A stretch of 64,000 bases of DNA from Streptosporangium carneum (lineage in GTDB: Bacteria > Actinomycetota > Actinomycetes > Streptosporangiales > Streptosporangiaceae), in contig NZ_BSEV01000007.1 of the NCBI RefSeq assembly GCF_027922005.1, positions 124,001-188,000 on the forward strand, in the 5' to 3' direction. The notes under the pieces are model-generated. The model was given only the letters and a program-made list of their open reading frames with translations. It had not been told where the DNA came from and ran no database searches. A program made the position numbers and the translations under genes. Positions 16,691 through 25,729 of this stretch are shown here, piece after piece. How positions within the stretch are numbered: the first letter of the stretch is position 1; every line of letters starts with the position of its first letter.

Positions 16691-17674
16691 TCAGGAGCCC
16701 ACGGTCTCGGCGACATAGGCGTTCAGCAGGGCGGCGCCGTTCCTGGCGTCGTCGACGGAGACCGCGAACTCGCCTCCCGTGACGCGCCGGACGACCAGGC
16801 ACTCGCCTCCGCGCAGCATGAAGGTGACCCGGCCCGCGCCGGGCAGGCCCCGCACGCCCCAGCCGCCGACCTCGGCGGGACTGCGCGTCTCGACCCAGGC
16901 GGACTCGATCCCGGCGACCGGGGTGTGGCGCGCGGGCCTGCCGAGGGCGCCGAAGCCGACGCGCAGACCCTCCGCGTCGACGCGGACGCGGACCGAGCAC
17001 GTGCCGGCCCCGACCAGCGCCACCGTGGCCAGGACCGCCACGTTGATCCAGACGACCTCGCCGGACATGACGCCCGTCGCGGCGAGCACGCCGGTGGCCA
17101 GCGCGCCGGCCAGGGCCGCGAGGGACAGGCCGGCGAGCCAGTGGTTGGTGGCGCGGCTCACCCAGACCGCGCGCTGGCCCGGCCGCAGCCGCATGGTCGG
17201 CAGCGCGGCGGGATCGTGGCGCGGGTCGGGCCCGCCCCTGCCGAGCACCCCGGCGAGCACGCCCGCCGCCACGGCGGCGACGACCACGGTGACGACCTGC
17301 CAGGCGGGCAGCGCGGCCTGACGCCAGTCGGCGACGTCGAGGTTGGCGTGGAGGGTCGAGGCCTGCACGCCGACGGCCAGCACGGACCAGCCGAACAGGA
17401 AGCCGCACCAGCCTGCGCGCCCGAGGCGGGTGCTCAGCGCCGGGCCCCGCAGCGCGAGGACCAGCAGGACGCCCCACCCGACCCCCCACAGGAGCAGGGC
17501 GGACACGAGGTTGACGGTGAAGGTCATGTGACCGTTGGGGACGCCCGCGCCGTTCCAGTGGGTCGCGAGCGGGTCGGGGAGACGGTCGCGGAGAACGAGC
17601 GGGACGCCGACCATGACGACGGTGACGAACGCGCCCCAGGCGAGGGCGAGGGCGGCGCGGCCTCGGAGGATCAT
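16691..17674 (-). CDS. DUF1648 domain membrane protein
   Basis: A 327-residue membrane protein. The N-terminal domain matches DUF1648: a first membrane segment (ALALAWGAFVTVVMVGVPLVL) followed by the hallmark LPDPLATHWNGAGVPNGHM. About six membrane segments follow, then a soluble C-terminal beta-rich region (CSVRVRVDAEGLRVGFGALGRPARHTPVAGIESAWVE; VTFMLRGGECLVVRRV) resembling a PH-like domain. I take ATG 17674, whose Shine-Dalgarno GGAAGGAGG lies inside the five-codon extension from the other ATG at 17689. It sits 64 bp downstream of a YtrA-like GntR gene, a common pairing, and so is probably repressed by it. Confidence 0.88.
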   Translation of the reverse strand: MILRGRAALALAWGAFVTVVMVGVPLVLRDRLPDPLATHWNGAGVPNGHMTFTVNLVSALLLWGVGWGVLLVLALRGPALSTRLGRAGWCGFLFGWSVLAVGVQASTLHANLDVADWRQAALPAWQVVTVVVAAVAAGVLAGVLGRGGPDPRHDPAALPTMRLRPGQRAVWVSRATNHWLAGLSLAALAGALATGVLAATGVMSGEVVWINVAVLATVALVGAGTCSVRVRVDAEGLRVGFGALGRPARHTPVAGIESAWVETRSPAEVGGWGVRGLPGAGRVTFMLRGGECLVVRRVTGGEFAVSVDDARNGAALLNAYVAETVGS

Positions 17675-17738
17675 CGCGCCTCCTTCCATTGGTAGAACAG
17701 CTGCGCGGGCGATGGGGGGAACCGGTGTCGCGTGGGGG

Positions 17739-18086
17739 TCATGACAGTTCCCTGATGATGTGGATCACTTCTTCCGGGCCGTAGCCGTACCGGTCGGCCT
17801 CGGCGAGCAGCTCGCGCGCCGCCTCCGCCAGCACCGCCCGGGCGTCCGGCCTGCTGAGCACGCTGACGCCGCGCCCCCTGCGGAACTCGAGAAGCCCCTC
17901 GTCCCGCAGCTCGCGCAGCGCGCGCAGCACCGTGTTGGCGTTGATGCCCAGCGCGTCCGCCAGGTCCCGGGCGGGCGGCAGGCGGTCACCCGGGGCGTAG
18001 GAGCCGTCCGCGATGGCGCGGCGGATCGTTCCGGCGACCTGCTCGTGCAGCGGCCGGGGATCGTTCAGGTCCAGGGTGAGTAACAT
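17739..18086 (-). CDS. GntR family transcriptional regulator (YtrA-like)
   Basis: A 115-residue short GntR repressor: winged-helix domain (RPLHEQVAGTIRRAIADGSY, PGDRLPPARDLADALGINANTVLRALRELRDEGLLEFRRGRGVSVL, residues 10-77) with only a 35-residue helical tail (ARAVLAEAARELLAEADRYGYGPEEVIHIIREL), as in the YtrA subfamily that lacks a large effector domain. It heads the operon with DUF1648 and the CPBP protease. The start codon is embedded in a perfect palindrome (18085-18109) and a second imperfect copy lies 32 bp upstream, strongly suggesting autorepression. Confidence 0.93.
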   Translation of the reverse strand: MLLTLDLNDPRPLHEQVAGTIRRAIADGSYAPGDRLPPARDLADALGINANTVLRALRELRDEGLLEFRRGRGVSVLSRPDARAVLAEAARELLAEADRYGYGPEEVIHIIRELS

Positions 18087-18109
18087 GATGCTATTGACAG
18101 TAGCATCAT
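18085..18109. promoter_or_regulatory. GntR operator O1 (perfect palindrome over the start codon)
   Basis: ATGATGCTA-N7-TAGCATCAT is a perfect 9-bp inverted repeat with a 7-base spacer. It overlaps the ATG of the GntR gene (18084-18086), so bound repressor would block transcription entry into the gene. Confidence 0.8.
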
Positions 18110-18116
18110 CCTCGGG

Positions 18117-18141
18117 ATGATGCCACTTGAGATAGCTTCAT
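18117..18141. promoter_or_regulatory. GntR operator O2 (imperfect palindrome)
   Basis: ATGATGCCA-N7-TAGCTTCAT keeps the half-site, spacer length and orientation of O1, with arms matching each other at 7 of 9 positions. Its centre is 32 bp from that of O1, about three helical turns, so two dimers would lie on one face of the DNA. Confidence 0.7.
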
Positions 18142-18156
18142 TTCGGCTCTCACCAA
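18129..18156 (-). promoter_or_regulatory. candidate promoter of the GntR operon
   Basis: Read on the minus strand, TTGGTG (18156-18151) and TATCTC (18134-18129) are spaced 16 bp. The -10 element falls inside O2 and transcription would then run into O1. This is inferred from sequence match only. Confidence 0.4.
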
Positions 18157-18213
18157 TTCATAGGACGAACCCTCGTTTATGCGTACGGCCCAAGCGCGGC
18201 TAGCATCGGGCGC

Positions 18214-19701
18214 GTGACCACTGTGCGGGTGAATTCAACTGACAACGTCGTCTCGTTCGACACCGATGCGCTGGTCGTCGGCGTCCACGCCGGGGAGAGC
18301 GGGCCGATCCCCGCTTCCGGCGCGGAAGGGCTGGACGAAGCACTCGGCGGCAAGCTCGCCGCCACCCTCGGCGCCGTGGGCGTCAAGGGCAACACCGGCG
18401 AGATCGCCAAGGTTCCGACCTTCGGCGCGATCACCGCCCCGCTGCTGGTCGTCGTCGGCCTCGGCAAGACCCCCGAGGGCGAGTACGACCTCGAGGCCCT
18501 GCGCCGCGCCGCGGGCGCGGCCGTACGCTCCCTGACGGGCACCGCCCGCGTGGCGTTCGCCCTGCCCGCCGCGGACGCGCGGCAGGCCGGAGCCCTGGCC
18601 CTGGGCGGCCTGCTGGGCTCCTACTCCTTCACCAAGTACCGGACCGACGGCGAGCAGCCCTCCCCCGTCGACGAGCTGACCGTGCTGAGCCGCGCGGACG
18701 ACGCGGAGGCCGCGGTCGGGCGGGCCGCCACCCTCTCTGAGTCGGTCTCCCTGGTGCGCGACCTGGTGAACACCCCGCCCTCCGACCTGTCGCCCGCCCG
18801 CTTCGCCGAGCTCGCCGAGCAGAGCGGCTCAGAGGCGGGCCTGTCGGTCGAGGTGCTGGACGAGAAGGCCCTCAAGGAGGCCGGCTACGGCGGCATCGTG
18901 GCCGTCGGCCAGGGGTCGGCCAACCCGCCGCGCCTGGTCCGTCTCGCCTACAGCCACCCCGAGGCCGCCAAGACCGTCGCGTTCGTCGGCAAGGGCATCA
19001 CCTTCGACTCGGGCGGCCTGTCGCTCAAGCCGTCGGCCTCGATGGACTGGATGAAGTCAGACATGGGCGGCGCGGGCGCGGTCCTCGGCGCGCTCCTCGC
19101 GATCGCCAGGCTGGGCCTGAAGGTCAACGCGGTCGGCTACCTCTGCCTGGCGGAGAACATGCCGAGCGGCACCGCCCAGCGCCCCTCCGACGTGTTCACC
19201 AGCTTCGCGGGCAAGACCGTCGAGGTGCTCGACACCGACGCCGAGGGCCGCCTGGTCCTGATCGACGGCATCGCCCGCGCGGGCCAGGACAACCCCGACG
19301 TGATCGTGGACGTCGCCACGCTCACCGGCGCGCAGATCGTCGCGCTCGGCTGGCGCACGTCGGGCGTCATGGCCAACGACGACGCGCTGCGCGAGCTGGT
19401 CGTGGCGACCGCGGGCGAGCAGGGCGAGGCCGCCTGGGGCATGCCTCTGCCCGAGGAGCTCCGCAAGGGCCTCGACTCCTCCGTCGCCGACATCGCCAAC
19501 CTGCACCCCGAGCGGTTCGGCGGGATGCTGACCGCGGCCCTCTTCCTGCGGGAGTTCGTGCCGGAAGGGGTCAGCTGGGCGCACATCGACATGGCCGGTC
19601 CCGCCTTCAACAAGGGCGAGGCCCACGGCTACACGCCGAAGGGCGGCACGGGCGCGATCACCCGGACCCTCGTCGGTCTCGCGGAGCGTTACGCGAGCTG
19701 A
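18214..19701 (+). CDS. pepA: leucyl aminopeptidase (M17)
   Basis: A 495-residue M17 cytosolic aminopeptidase that removes N-terminal residues using two metal ions. The C-terminal catalytic domain shows FVGKGITFDSGGLSLKP (metal-binding lysine and aspartate), MDWMKSDMGGAGAVLG, and the family signature DTDAEGRL at 340-347. The N-terminal 160 residues form the variable alpha/beta domain. The terminal block AHIDMAGPAFNKGEAHGYTPKGGTGAITRTLV is typical. GTG start. Divergent from the GntR operon; the promoter must lie in the 127-bp gap that also holds the GntR operators. Confidence 0.95.
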   Translation: MTTVRVNSTDNVVSFDTDALVVGVHAGESGPIPASGAEGLDEALGGKLAATLGAVGVKGNTGEIAKVPTFGAITAPLLVVVGLGKTPEGEYDLEALRRAAGAAVRSLTGTARVAFALPAADARQAGALALGGLLGSYSFTKYRTDGEQPSPVDELTVLSRADDAEAAVGRAATLSESVSLVRDLVNTPPSDLSPARFAELAEQSGSEAGLSVEVLDEKALKEAGYGGIVAVGQGSANPPRLVRLAYSHPEAAKTVAFVGKGITFDSGGLSLKPSASMDWMKSDMGGAGAVLGALLAIARLGLKVNAVGYLCLAENMPSGTAQRPSDVFTSFAGKTVEVLDTDAEGRLVLIDGIARAGQDNPDVIVDVATLTGAQIVALGWRTSGVMANDDALRELVVATAGEQGEAAWGMPLPEELRKGLDSSVADIANLHPERFGGMLTAALFLREFVPEGVSWAHIDMAGPAFNKGEAHGYTPKGGTGAITRTLVGLAERYAS

Positions 19702-19908
19702 CAGGCCTCGCGCGAGCGGGTCACAAGCGACATGGACAGATGAAAAGATGCGGATGGCGGTGCCGGGCCGACGGCCCGGCGCCGCCACGGCGGCGAGCCG
19801 TGGCCAGGGGGCGGAGACGCGGATGCGAGCGGGCATCCACGGATCCGGCGAAGGCGCGGAGCGGGCGCGACCGCGATGCGGTATTTCAATCCGACAAGGA
19901 GATTTCCT

Positions 19909-21288
19909 GTGGCTGATGGCAGCGGCCCGTACGACATCGTCGTCCTGGGTGGCGGTAGCGGTGGGTATGCCTGCGCTCTGCGGGCGGCCGAGCTGGGCAA
20001 GACGGTCGTCCTGATCGAGAAGGACAAGATCGGCGGCACGTGCCTGCACCGGGGGTGCATCCCCACCAAGGCCCTCCTGCACTCGGCGGAGGTCGCCGAC
20101 GAGACGCGCGAGAGCGAGACCTACGGCGTCAAGGCCCGTTTCGAGGGCATCGACGTGCCCGCGGTCCACGCCTTCAAGGACAAGATCGTCACCCGCGCCT
20201 GGAAGGGCGTGCAGGGCCTGCTCAAGAGCAAGGGCATCACGATCGTCGAGGGTGAGGGTCGCCTGGTCGGCCCGAACCGGATCGCCGTCGGCTCCGACGT
20301 CTACGAGGGCCGCAACATCGTGCTGGCGACGGGCTCGGCGCCCAGGTCGCTGCCCGGCCTGGACATCGACGGCGAGCGGATCATCACCAGCGAGCACGCG
20401 CTCAAGCTGGACCGGGTCCCCGGCTCGGTGATCGTCCTGGGCGGCGGCGTCATCGGCGTCGAGTTCGCCAGCGTCTGGCGCTCCTTCGGCGCCGAGGTGA
20501 CGGTCGTCGAGGGCCTGCCGCACCTGCTCCCGCTGGAGGAGGAGTCGAGCTCCAAGCTGCTCGAGCGCGCCTTCCGCCGCCGGGGCATCAAGCAGGAGCT
20601 GGGCGTCTTCTTCGAGAGCGTCAAGACCACCGACACCGGCGTGGTCGTCACGCTCGCCAACGGCAAGACCCTCGAGGCCGAGCTCCTGCTCGTCGCCGTC
20701 GGGCGCGGCGCCGTCTCCTCCGGCCTGGGCCTGGAGGAGGTGGGCGTCGCCGTCGAGCGCGGCACCGTCACGGTGAACGAGTTCTGCCAGACCAGCGTCC
20801 CCGGCGTGTACGCCGTCGGCGACCTGATCCCGACCCTGCAGCTCGCCCACGCGGGCTTCGCGGAGGGCATCCTGGTCGCCGAGCACATCGCCGGCCTCAA
20901 CCCGGTGCCGATCGACTACGACGGCGTGCCCCGGATCACCTACTCCGACCCCGAGGTCGCCTCGGTGGGCATCACCTCCGCCCAGGCCAGGGAGCGGGGC
21001 CACGAGATCGTGGAGTTCACCTACGACCTCGCGGGCAACCCCAAGAGCCAGATCCTGCAGACGCAGGGCGCAGTGAAGATCATTTCAGAGAAGGACGGCC
21101 CCGTCCTCGGCGTGCACATGGTCGGCCGCCGCATCGGCGAGCTCGTGACCGAGGGACAGCTGATCTACAACTGGGAGGCCCTGCCCTCCGAGGTCGCGCA
21201 GCTGATCCACGCGCACCCGACCCAGTCGGAGGCCGTCGGCGAGGCGATGCTGGCCCTGGCCGGCAAGCCCCTGCACGTCCACAACTAA
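19909..21288 (+). CDS. lpd: dihydrolipoyl dehydrogenase (E3)
   Basis: E3 reoxidises dihydrolipoyl groups of 2-oxoacid dehydrogenase complexes and passes electrons to NAD+. The 459-residue protein has the FAD motif VVLGGGSGGYACALRAAELG, the redox-active disulfide GGTCLHRGCIPTK (C45, C50), an NAD motif IVLGGGVIGVEFASVWRSFG, VYAVGDLIPTLQLAHAGFAEG, and the C-terminal HAHPTQSEAVGEA with the catalytic His-Glu pair. The frame is open from ATG 19876, but AAGGAG at 19896-19901 sits correctly for GTG 19909, after which the protein reads MADGSGPYDIVVLGG as in homologues. sucB follows 36 bp later. Confidence 0.97.
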   Translation: MADGSGPYDIVVLGGGSGGYACALRAAELGKTVVLIEKDKIGGTCLHRGCIPTKALLHSAEVADETRESETYGVKARFEGIDVPAVHAFKDKIVTRAWKGVQGLLKSKGITIVEGEGRLVGPNRIAVGSDVYEGRNIVLATGSAPRSLPGLDIDGERIITSEHALKLDRVPGSVIVLGGGVIGVEFASVWRSFGAEVTVVEGLPHLLPLEEESSSKLLERAFRRRGIKQELGVFFESVKTTDTGVVVTLANGKTLEAELLLVAVGRGAVSSGLGLEEVGVAVERGTVTVNEFCQTSVPGVYAVGDLIPTLQLAHAGFAEGILVAEHIAGLNPVPIDYDGVPRITYSDPEVASVGITSAQARERGHEIVEFTYDLAGNPKSQILQTQGAVKIISEKDGPVLGVHMVGRRIGELVTEGQLIYNWEALPSEVAQLIHAHPTQSEAVGEAMLALAGKPLHVHN

Positions 21289-21324
21289 CTCCAAGCCCTC
21301 ACTCGGAACACGAGAGAAGCCATC

Positions 21325-22785
21325 ATGCCGAAGTCCGTACAGATGCCCCAGCTCGGCGAGAGCGTCACCGAGGGCACCGTCACCCGCTGGCTGAAGAAGG
21401 AGGGCGAGCGCGTCGAGGCCGACGAGCCGCTCCTCGAAGTGTCGACCGACAAGGTCGACACCGAGATCCCGTCGCCCGCGGCGGGCATCCTCACCAAGAT
21501 CGTCGTCGGCGAGGACGAGACCGTCGAGGTCGGCGCCGAGCTCGCGATCATCGACGAGAACGCCACCGAGGGCGCCGCTCCCGCCCAGGCTCCCGCTCCC
21601 GAGCCCGAGCCCGCCCCGGCCCAGCCGATCTCCTCGATCCCGCAGCCCGCCCCGCAGGCCGCCCCCCCGGCTCCGGCGCCCGCCCCGGCTCCCGCGCCGC
21701 AGGCCGCCCCTCCGGCTCCGGCTCCCGCCCCGCAGCCCGTCCAGGCCGCGCCGCAGGCTCCCGCCCCGCAGCCCGTCCAGGCGGCGGAGCCCGCGCCCTC
21801 CGGCGACAGCCCGTACGTCACCCCGCTGGTGCGCAAGCTCGCCAGCGAGCACAGCGTCGACCTCGACACGCTGACCGGCACCGGTGTCGGCGGCCGCATC
21901 CGCAAGCAGGACGTGCTCGAGGCCGCCCGCAACCAGCGGGCAGCCGCGCAGACCGCTCCCGCGCAGGCCGCCCCGGCCCAGGCTCCCGCCCCGCAGGCCG
22001 CCCAGGCGCCCGCCGCGGCCCCCGCCCAGGCCGCCGAGCCGGTCGCGGTGGACACCACGCTGCGCGGCCGTACCGAGAAGATGTCGCGCCTGCGTCAGAC
22101 CATCGCCAAGCGCATGGTCGAGTCGCTGCAGGTCTCGGCCCAGCTCACCACCGTGGTCGAGGTCGACGTCACCAAGATCGCGCAGCTGCGCGACCGCGCG
22201 AAGGCCGAGTTCCAGCGGCGCGAGGGCGTCAAGCTCTCGTTCATGCCGTTCTTCGCGCTCGCCACGATCGAGGCGCTCAAGCAGCACCCGAAGCTGAACG
22301 CCACGATCAACAGCGAGACCAACGAGGTCACCTACTTCGACGCCGAGCACCTGGCCTTCGCGACGGACACCGAGCGCGGCCTGATCGTCCCGGTGATCAA
22401 GGACGCGGGCGACCTCAACATCGCGGGTCTCGCCCGTAAGATCGCCGACCTGGCCGAGCGCACCCGCACCAACAAGGTGAGCCCCGACGAGCTCGGCGGC
22501 GGCACGTTCACGCTGACCAACACCGGCAGCCGCGGCGCGCTGTTCGACACGCCGATCCTCAACCAGCCGCAGGTCGGCATGCTGGGCACCGGCGCGGTCG
22601 TCAAGCGTCCCGTCGTCCTGGACACCGCCGAGGGCGAGGTCATCGCCGTCCGCTCGATGGTGTACCTCGCGCTCAGCTACGACCACCGCCTGGTCGACGG
22701 CGCCGACGCCGCCCGCTTCCTGACGACGATCAAGCGTCGTCTCGAGGAGGGCCGCTTCGAGAACCAGCTGGGCCTCAACGCCTAG
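21325..22785 (+). CDS. sucB: 2-oxoacid dehydrogenase E2, dihydrolipoamide succinyltransferase
   Basis: A 486-residue E2 core subunit. Residues 1-80 form one lipoyl domain ([21 protein letters not shown]; lipoylated K43 in [15 protein letters not shown]). A long Ala/Pro linker (about 85-165, many PAPAP and PQAAP runs) leads to the peripheral-subunit-binding domain ([38 protein letters not shown]), a second Ala/Pro linker, and the catalytic domain with [17 protein letters not shown] and the active-site [16 protein letters not shown] (H454, D458). One lipoyl domain and the link to lpd and lipB/lipA suggest an E2 shared by the pyruvate and 2-oxoglutarate dehydrogenases, as in other actinobacteria. 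A terminator follows. Confidence 0.95.
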   Translation: MPKSVQMPQLGESVTEGTVTRWLKKEGERVEADEPLLEVSTDKVDTEIPSPAAGILTKIVVGEDETVEVGAELAIIDENATEGAAPAQAPAPEPEPAPAQPISSIPQPAPQAAPPAPAPAPAPAPQAAPPAPAPAPQPVQAAPQAPAPQPVQAAEPAPSGDSPYVTPLVRKLASEHSVDLDTLTGTGVGGRIRKQDVLEAARNQRAAAQTAPAQAAPAQAPAPQAAQAPAAAPAQAAEPVAVDTTLRGRTEKMSRLRQTIAKRMVESLQVSAQLTTVVEVDVTKIAQLRDRAKAEFQRREGVKLSFMPFFALATIEALKQHPKLNATINSETNEVTYFDAEHLAFATDTERGLIVPVIKDAGDLNIAGLARKIADLAERTRTNKVSPDELGGGTFTLTNTGSRGALFDTPILNQPQVGMLGTGAVVKRPVVLDTAEGEVIAVRSMVYLALSYDHRLVDGADAARFLTTIKRRLEEGRFENQLGLNA

Positions 22786-22800
22786 TCCTCGTTCTCTCCT

Positions 22801-22840
22801 CCGGGCCGGTCCGCGTTTCGCGGGCCGGCCCGGTCCGTTT
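22801..22840 (+). terminator. intrinsic terminator after sucB
   Basis: A 15-bp stem with one G-T pair (22801-22815 with 22819-22833, core ccgggccggtccgcg) and a 3-base loop is followed by tccgttt. A C-rich run (ccacccc repeats, 22850-22880) lies just beyond. Confidence 0.75.
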
Positions 22841-22956
22841 CCCCGGCCACCCCACCCCCACCCCCACCCCCACCGCCTTCGCCGAAGGCCTCTCGGACCC
22901 GAGCGTGAATCCGGCGACCGCCCCGCTCCCGAACACCCCAGGGGAGGTCGATTAAA

Positions 22957-23862
22957 TTGGGTGACATGACGACCATCGTGACCGGGTCCTCCGGCCTGCT
23001 GGGGTCGGCTCTGGTCGAGGCTCTGCGGGCCGAGGGCACGCGGGTGGTGCGTCTGGTGCGGCGGGAGCCCCAAGGGGCCGACGAGGCGTTCTGGAATCCC
23101 GCGAGGGGCGTTCTCGACCCGGCGGCCGTCGAGGGCGCCGAGGCCGTCGTCCACCTCGCGGGAGCGGGCATCGGCGACCGGCGCTGGAGCGACGACTTCA
23201 AGCGCGAGGTGACCCGCAGCCGTGTCGAGGGCACCAGGACCCTGGTGAAGGCGCTCACGCAGGCCGGGGCCAGGCCGGGGGCGCTGCTCTCCGGCTCCGC
23301 GATCGGCTTCTACGGCGACACCGGCGACCGCGAGGTCGACGAGACGGCCCCGCCCGGCGACGGCTTCCTGGCACGGGAGGTGGTGGTGCCGTGGGAGGCG
23401 GAGACGGAGCCCGCGCGTGAGGCCGGCATCCGGGTCGCGCTGCTCCGCACCGGCCTGGTGCTGAGCGGAGAGGGCGGCATGCTGCCCAGGATCCTGCCCG
23501 TGTTCAAGATGGGGCTGGGCGCGCCGCTCGGCTCCGGCGGGCAGTACTGGTCGTGGATCTCCGTCGACGACTGGGTCGAGGCCGTGCTGCGCGTCCTCCG
23601 GGACCCGGAGATCTCGGGCCCGGTCAACGTCACCGCGCCCGAGCCGGTCACCAACGCGGAGTTCACCAGGACACTCGCCCGGGCCGTGCACCGGCCCGTG
23701 ATGCCGCTGGCCGTGCCCGGGTTCGTGCTGCGCGCCGCCATCGGAGGGTTCGCGGAGGAGGGCGTGCTCACCGGCCAGCGGGTGCTTCCCCGGCGGCTGC
23801 TCGAGGCGGGTCACACGTTCCGGCATATGCGCCTCGGCGACGCACTGGCCGCCGTACTCTAG
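22957..23862 (+). CDS. TIGR01777 family NAD-dependent epimerase/SDR-like protein
   Basis: A 301-residue extended SDR of the TIGR01777 (YfcH/SulA-like) family: nucleotide motif TIVTGSSGLLGSALVEAL at the start, VVHLAGAGIGDRRWSDDFKREVTRSRVEGTRTLV, SGSAIGFYGDTGDREVDE (containing the Tyr) and a C-terminal DUF1731-like segment (FVLRAAIGGFAEEGVLTGQRVLPRRLLEAGHTFR). Function is not established; it commonly sits near lipoate and cell-envelope genes. GGGGAGG at 22941-22947 is 9 bases before TTG 22957 but 18 before ATG 22966, so spacing favours the TTG; either gives the same Rossmann domain. The next gene starts 38 bp after its stop. Confidence 0.9.
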   Translation: MGDMTTIVTGSSGLLGSALVEALRAEGTRVVRLVRREPQGADEAFWNPARGVLDPAAVEGAEAVVHLAGAGIGDRRWSDDFKREVTRSRVEGTRTLVKALTQAGARPGALLSGSAIGFYGDTGDREVDETAPPGDGFLAREVVVPWEAETEPAREAGIRVALLRTGLVLSGEGGMLPRILPVFKMGLGAPLGSGGQYWSWISVDDWVEAVLRVLRDPEISGPVNVTAPEPVTNAEFTRTLARAVHRPVMPLAVPGFVLRAAIGGFAEEGVLTGQRVLPRRLLEAGHTFRHMRLGDALAAVL

Positions 23863-23899
23863 GGTCCCTGTTTCCGCTGGAGCAACTGGGAGATCACAT

Positions 23900-24637
23900 A
23901 TGGCCAGGTCCGGGCAGTCTCACATCCTCGCCATCGGGGGCGGCTCGTTCCGCCCCTCAAGGCGCCAGGGGGTCATGGAGGCGAGCGCGCTGCTGCGCTA
24001 CGCCCTCGACCTGACCGGCCAGGACCGGCCGAGGCTGGGCCTGCTCGCCACGGCGACGGGCGACGACGCCGAATGGCTGCTGAGGATGTACGGCGCGTTC
24101 CGCGCCTGGGACGTCGAGATCAGCCACCTGACCGTTTTCCCGATGCCCAACGTGGAGGACCCGCGCGAGTGGATCCTGAGCCAGGACGTCATCTACGTCA
24201 GCGGCGGCAGTGTGGCCAACCTCGCGGCGCTGTGGCGGCTGCACGGACTGGACGAGGCCTTCGAGGAGGCCTGGCGGGCGGGCGTGGTGCTGTCCGGGCA
24301 GAGCGCGGGGGCGCTGTGCTGGCACGTGGGCGGCAACACCGACTCCTTCGGGCCCGAGTTGCGGGTGTGGGCGGACGGCCTGGGCCTGCTCCCCTACTCG
24401 TGCGGCGTGCACTACAACTCCGACCCGCAGCGCCGCGAGCTGCTGCACGCGTCGGTGGCCTCCGGCGAGCTGCCGGGCGGCTACGCCGCGGACGAGGGCG
24501 TGGCGCTCCACTACGTGGGCACCGAGTTCATCCAGGCCGTGAGCGTCGACCCCAGAGGCTACGCCTACCGGGTGGAGCACGACGGCGAGAACGGGGTCAA
24601 GGAGTTCCGCATCGAGCCTCGGCTTCTCACGACTTGA
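23900..24637 (+). CDS. peptidase S51 (dipeptidase E-like) family protein
   Basis: A 245-residue class I glutamine-amidotransferase-fold protein of the peptidase E type. It has a LAIGGGSF start, VIYVSGGSVANLAALWRLHG, and the nucleophile elbow VVLSGQSAGALCWHVGG with serine (S135) instead of the cysteine of amidotransferases. GVHYNSDPQRRELLH supplies the histidine. Dipeptidase E cleaves Asp-X dipeptides; relatives include cyanophycinase, so the exact substrate is open. ATG start 37 bases after the TIGR01777 stop; lipB begins 29 bases later, so the three probably share a transcript. Confidence 0.88.
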   Translation: MARSGQSHILAIGGGSFRPSRRQGVMEASALLRYALDLTGQDRPRLGLLATATGDDAEWLLRMYGAFRAWDVEISHLTVFPMPNVEDPREWILSQDVIYVSGGSVANLAALWRLHGLDEAFEEAWRAGVVLSGQSAGALCWHVGGNTDSFGPELRVWADGLGLLPYSCGVHYNSDPQRRELLHASVASGELPGGYAADEGVALHYVGTEFIQAVSVDPRGYAYRVEHDGENGVKEFRIEPRLLTT

Positions 24638-24665
24638 GCATGAGCGGGTCAACTACTCTTAATGC

Positions 24666-25343
24666 GTGACTGAGCTGGCGATCGTCCGTCTTGGCGTTGA
24701 CTTCCCCTACGAGCAGGCCTGGGATCTTCAGCGGCGCATCCACGCCCGCCGCGTGGCCGAGGAGATCCCCGACACCTGCCTGCTGCTCGAGCACGCGCCG
24801 GTCTACACGGCGGGCAAGCGCACCGCCGCCCACGAGCGGCCGACAGACGGCACCCCGGTCATCGACGTCGACCGGGGCGGCCGCATCACATGGCACGGTC
24901 CAGGCCAGCTCGTCGGCTATCCGATCATCAGGCTCGGAGAGCACCTGGACGTCAGCTCCTACATGAGGCTGCTGGAGGAGACGCTCATCCGCGTCTGCGC
25001 CGACTTCGGCGTGCAGGCCGGAAGGGTCGAGGGACGCAGCGGCGTCTGGGTCGCCGGGGACCCCTCCCACGGCCTGCCCGACCGCAAGGTCGGCGCGATC
25101 GGCATCCGGGTCAGCCGGGGCGTGACGATGCACGGCTTCGCGCTCAACTGCTCCAACGACCCCAGCTGGTACAACCGGATCGTCCCGTGCGGGATCAGCG
25201 ACGCCGGAGTCTCCTCGCTGTCGGCGGAGACGGGACGCAGGATCGTGGTCGACGAGGTCACACCGTACGCGGAGAAGCACCTGGTCGAGGCCCTCGGCGC
25301 GCAGGCCTTCGACCTGCCGGAGGAGGACCTCTTCCGCCGCTAG
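24666..25343 (+). CDS. lipB: octanoyltransferase LipB
   Basis: LipB transfers octanoate from acyl-carrier protein to lipoyl domains such as that of SucB. The 225-residue protein has the family signature [20 protein letters not shown], the catalytic lysine in [23 protein letters not shown] (K141) and the catalytic cysteine in [16 protein letters not shown] (C175). GTG start. It sits between the S51 peptidase and lipA, completing endogenous lipoate synthesis for the E2 encoded just upstream. Confidence 0.97.
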   Translation: MTELAIVRLGVDFPYEQAWDLQRRIHARRVAEEIPDTCLLLEHAPVYTAGKRTAAHERPTDGTPVIDVDRGGRITWHGPGQLVGYPIIRLGEHLDVSSYMRLLEETLIRVCADFGVQAGRVEGRSGVWVAGDPSHGLPDRKVGAIGIRVSRGVTMHGFALNCSNDPSWYNRIVPCGISDAGVSSLSAETGRRIVVDEVTPYAEKHLVEALGAQAFDLPEEDLFRR

Positions 25344-25729
25344 GGCCTGTTCTGTGGATCAGACGGCGATCGCCGCCCAGGCCACGGTCCGACGCGGACA
25401 GGCCCCCAGCCCGTGACGTCGCCAGGCGTCACGAGGCAACGGGCCTCACCGTCGCCTGGCCCGGGACCCGGCTCACCTCCCGGTCGGCCGGGATTCGTTC
25501 CGGCCTGGGCGCGTCGGTGTCCGGACCGAGGCCCGGCCTGGGCGCGTCGGCCCGGAAGCGCCCAGGCCCGCGACGCGCGGCGTCGCGGTGAGACAGCAGG
25601 AGCGAAGCGACGGAGTGACGAGGGAGGACGCCGACGCGAAGGCGCCCGGGCCCGTGACGCCGCCAGGCGTCGCAGTCAACACAACACCTCGTGCACGCCC
25701 TCGTTCCGGCGGGACATAAGCTGAATGGC
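25344..25729. other. intergenic region between lipB and lipA with dispersed repeats
   Basis: The gap holds no credible gene. It contains two imperfect copies of cccgtgacgycgccaggcgtc (25410-25432 and about 25650-25672) and two copies of ggcctgggcgcgtcggy (about 25502 and 25535), mostly G/C. The lipA promoter should lie at its right end, where the sequence becomes less G/C-rich (gggacataagctgaatg). Confidence 0.5.
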
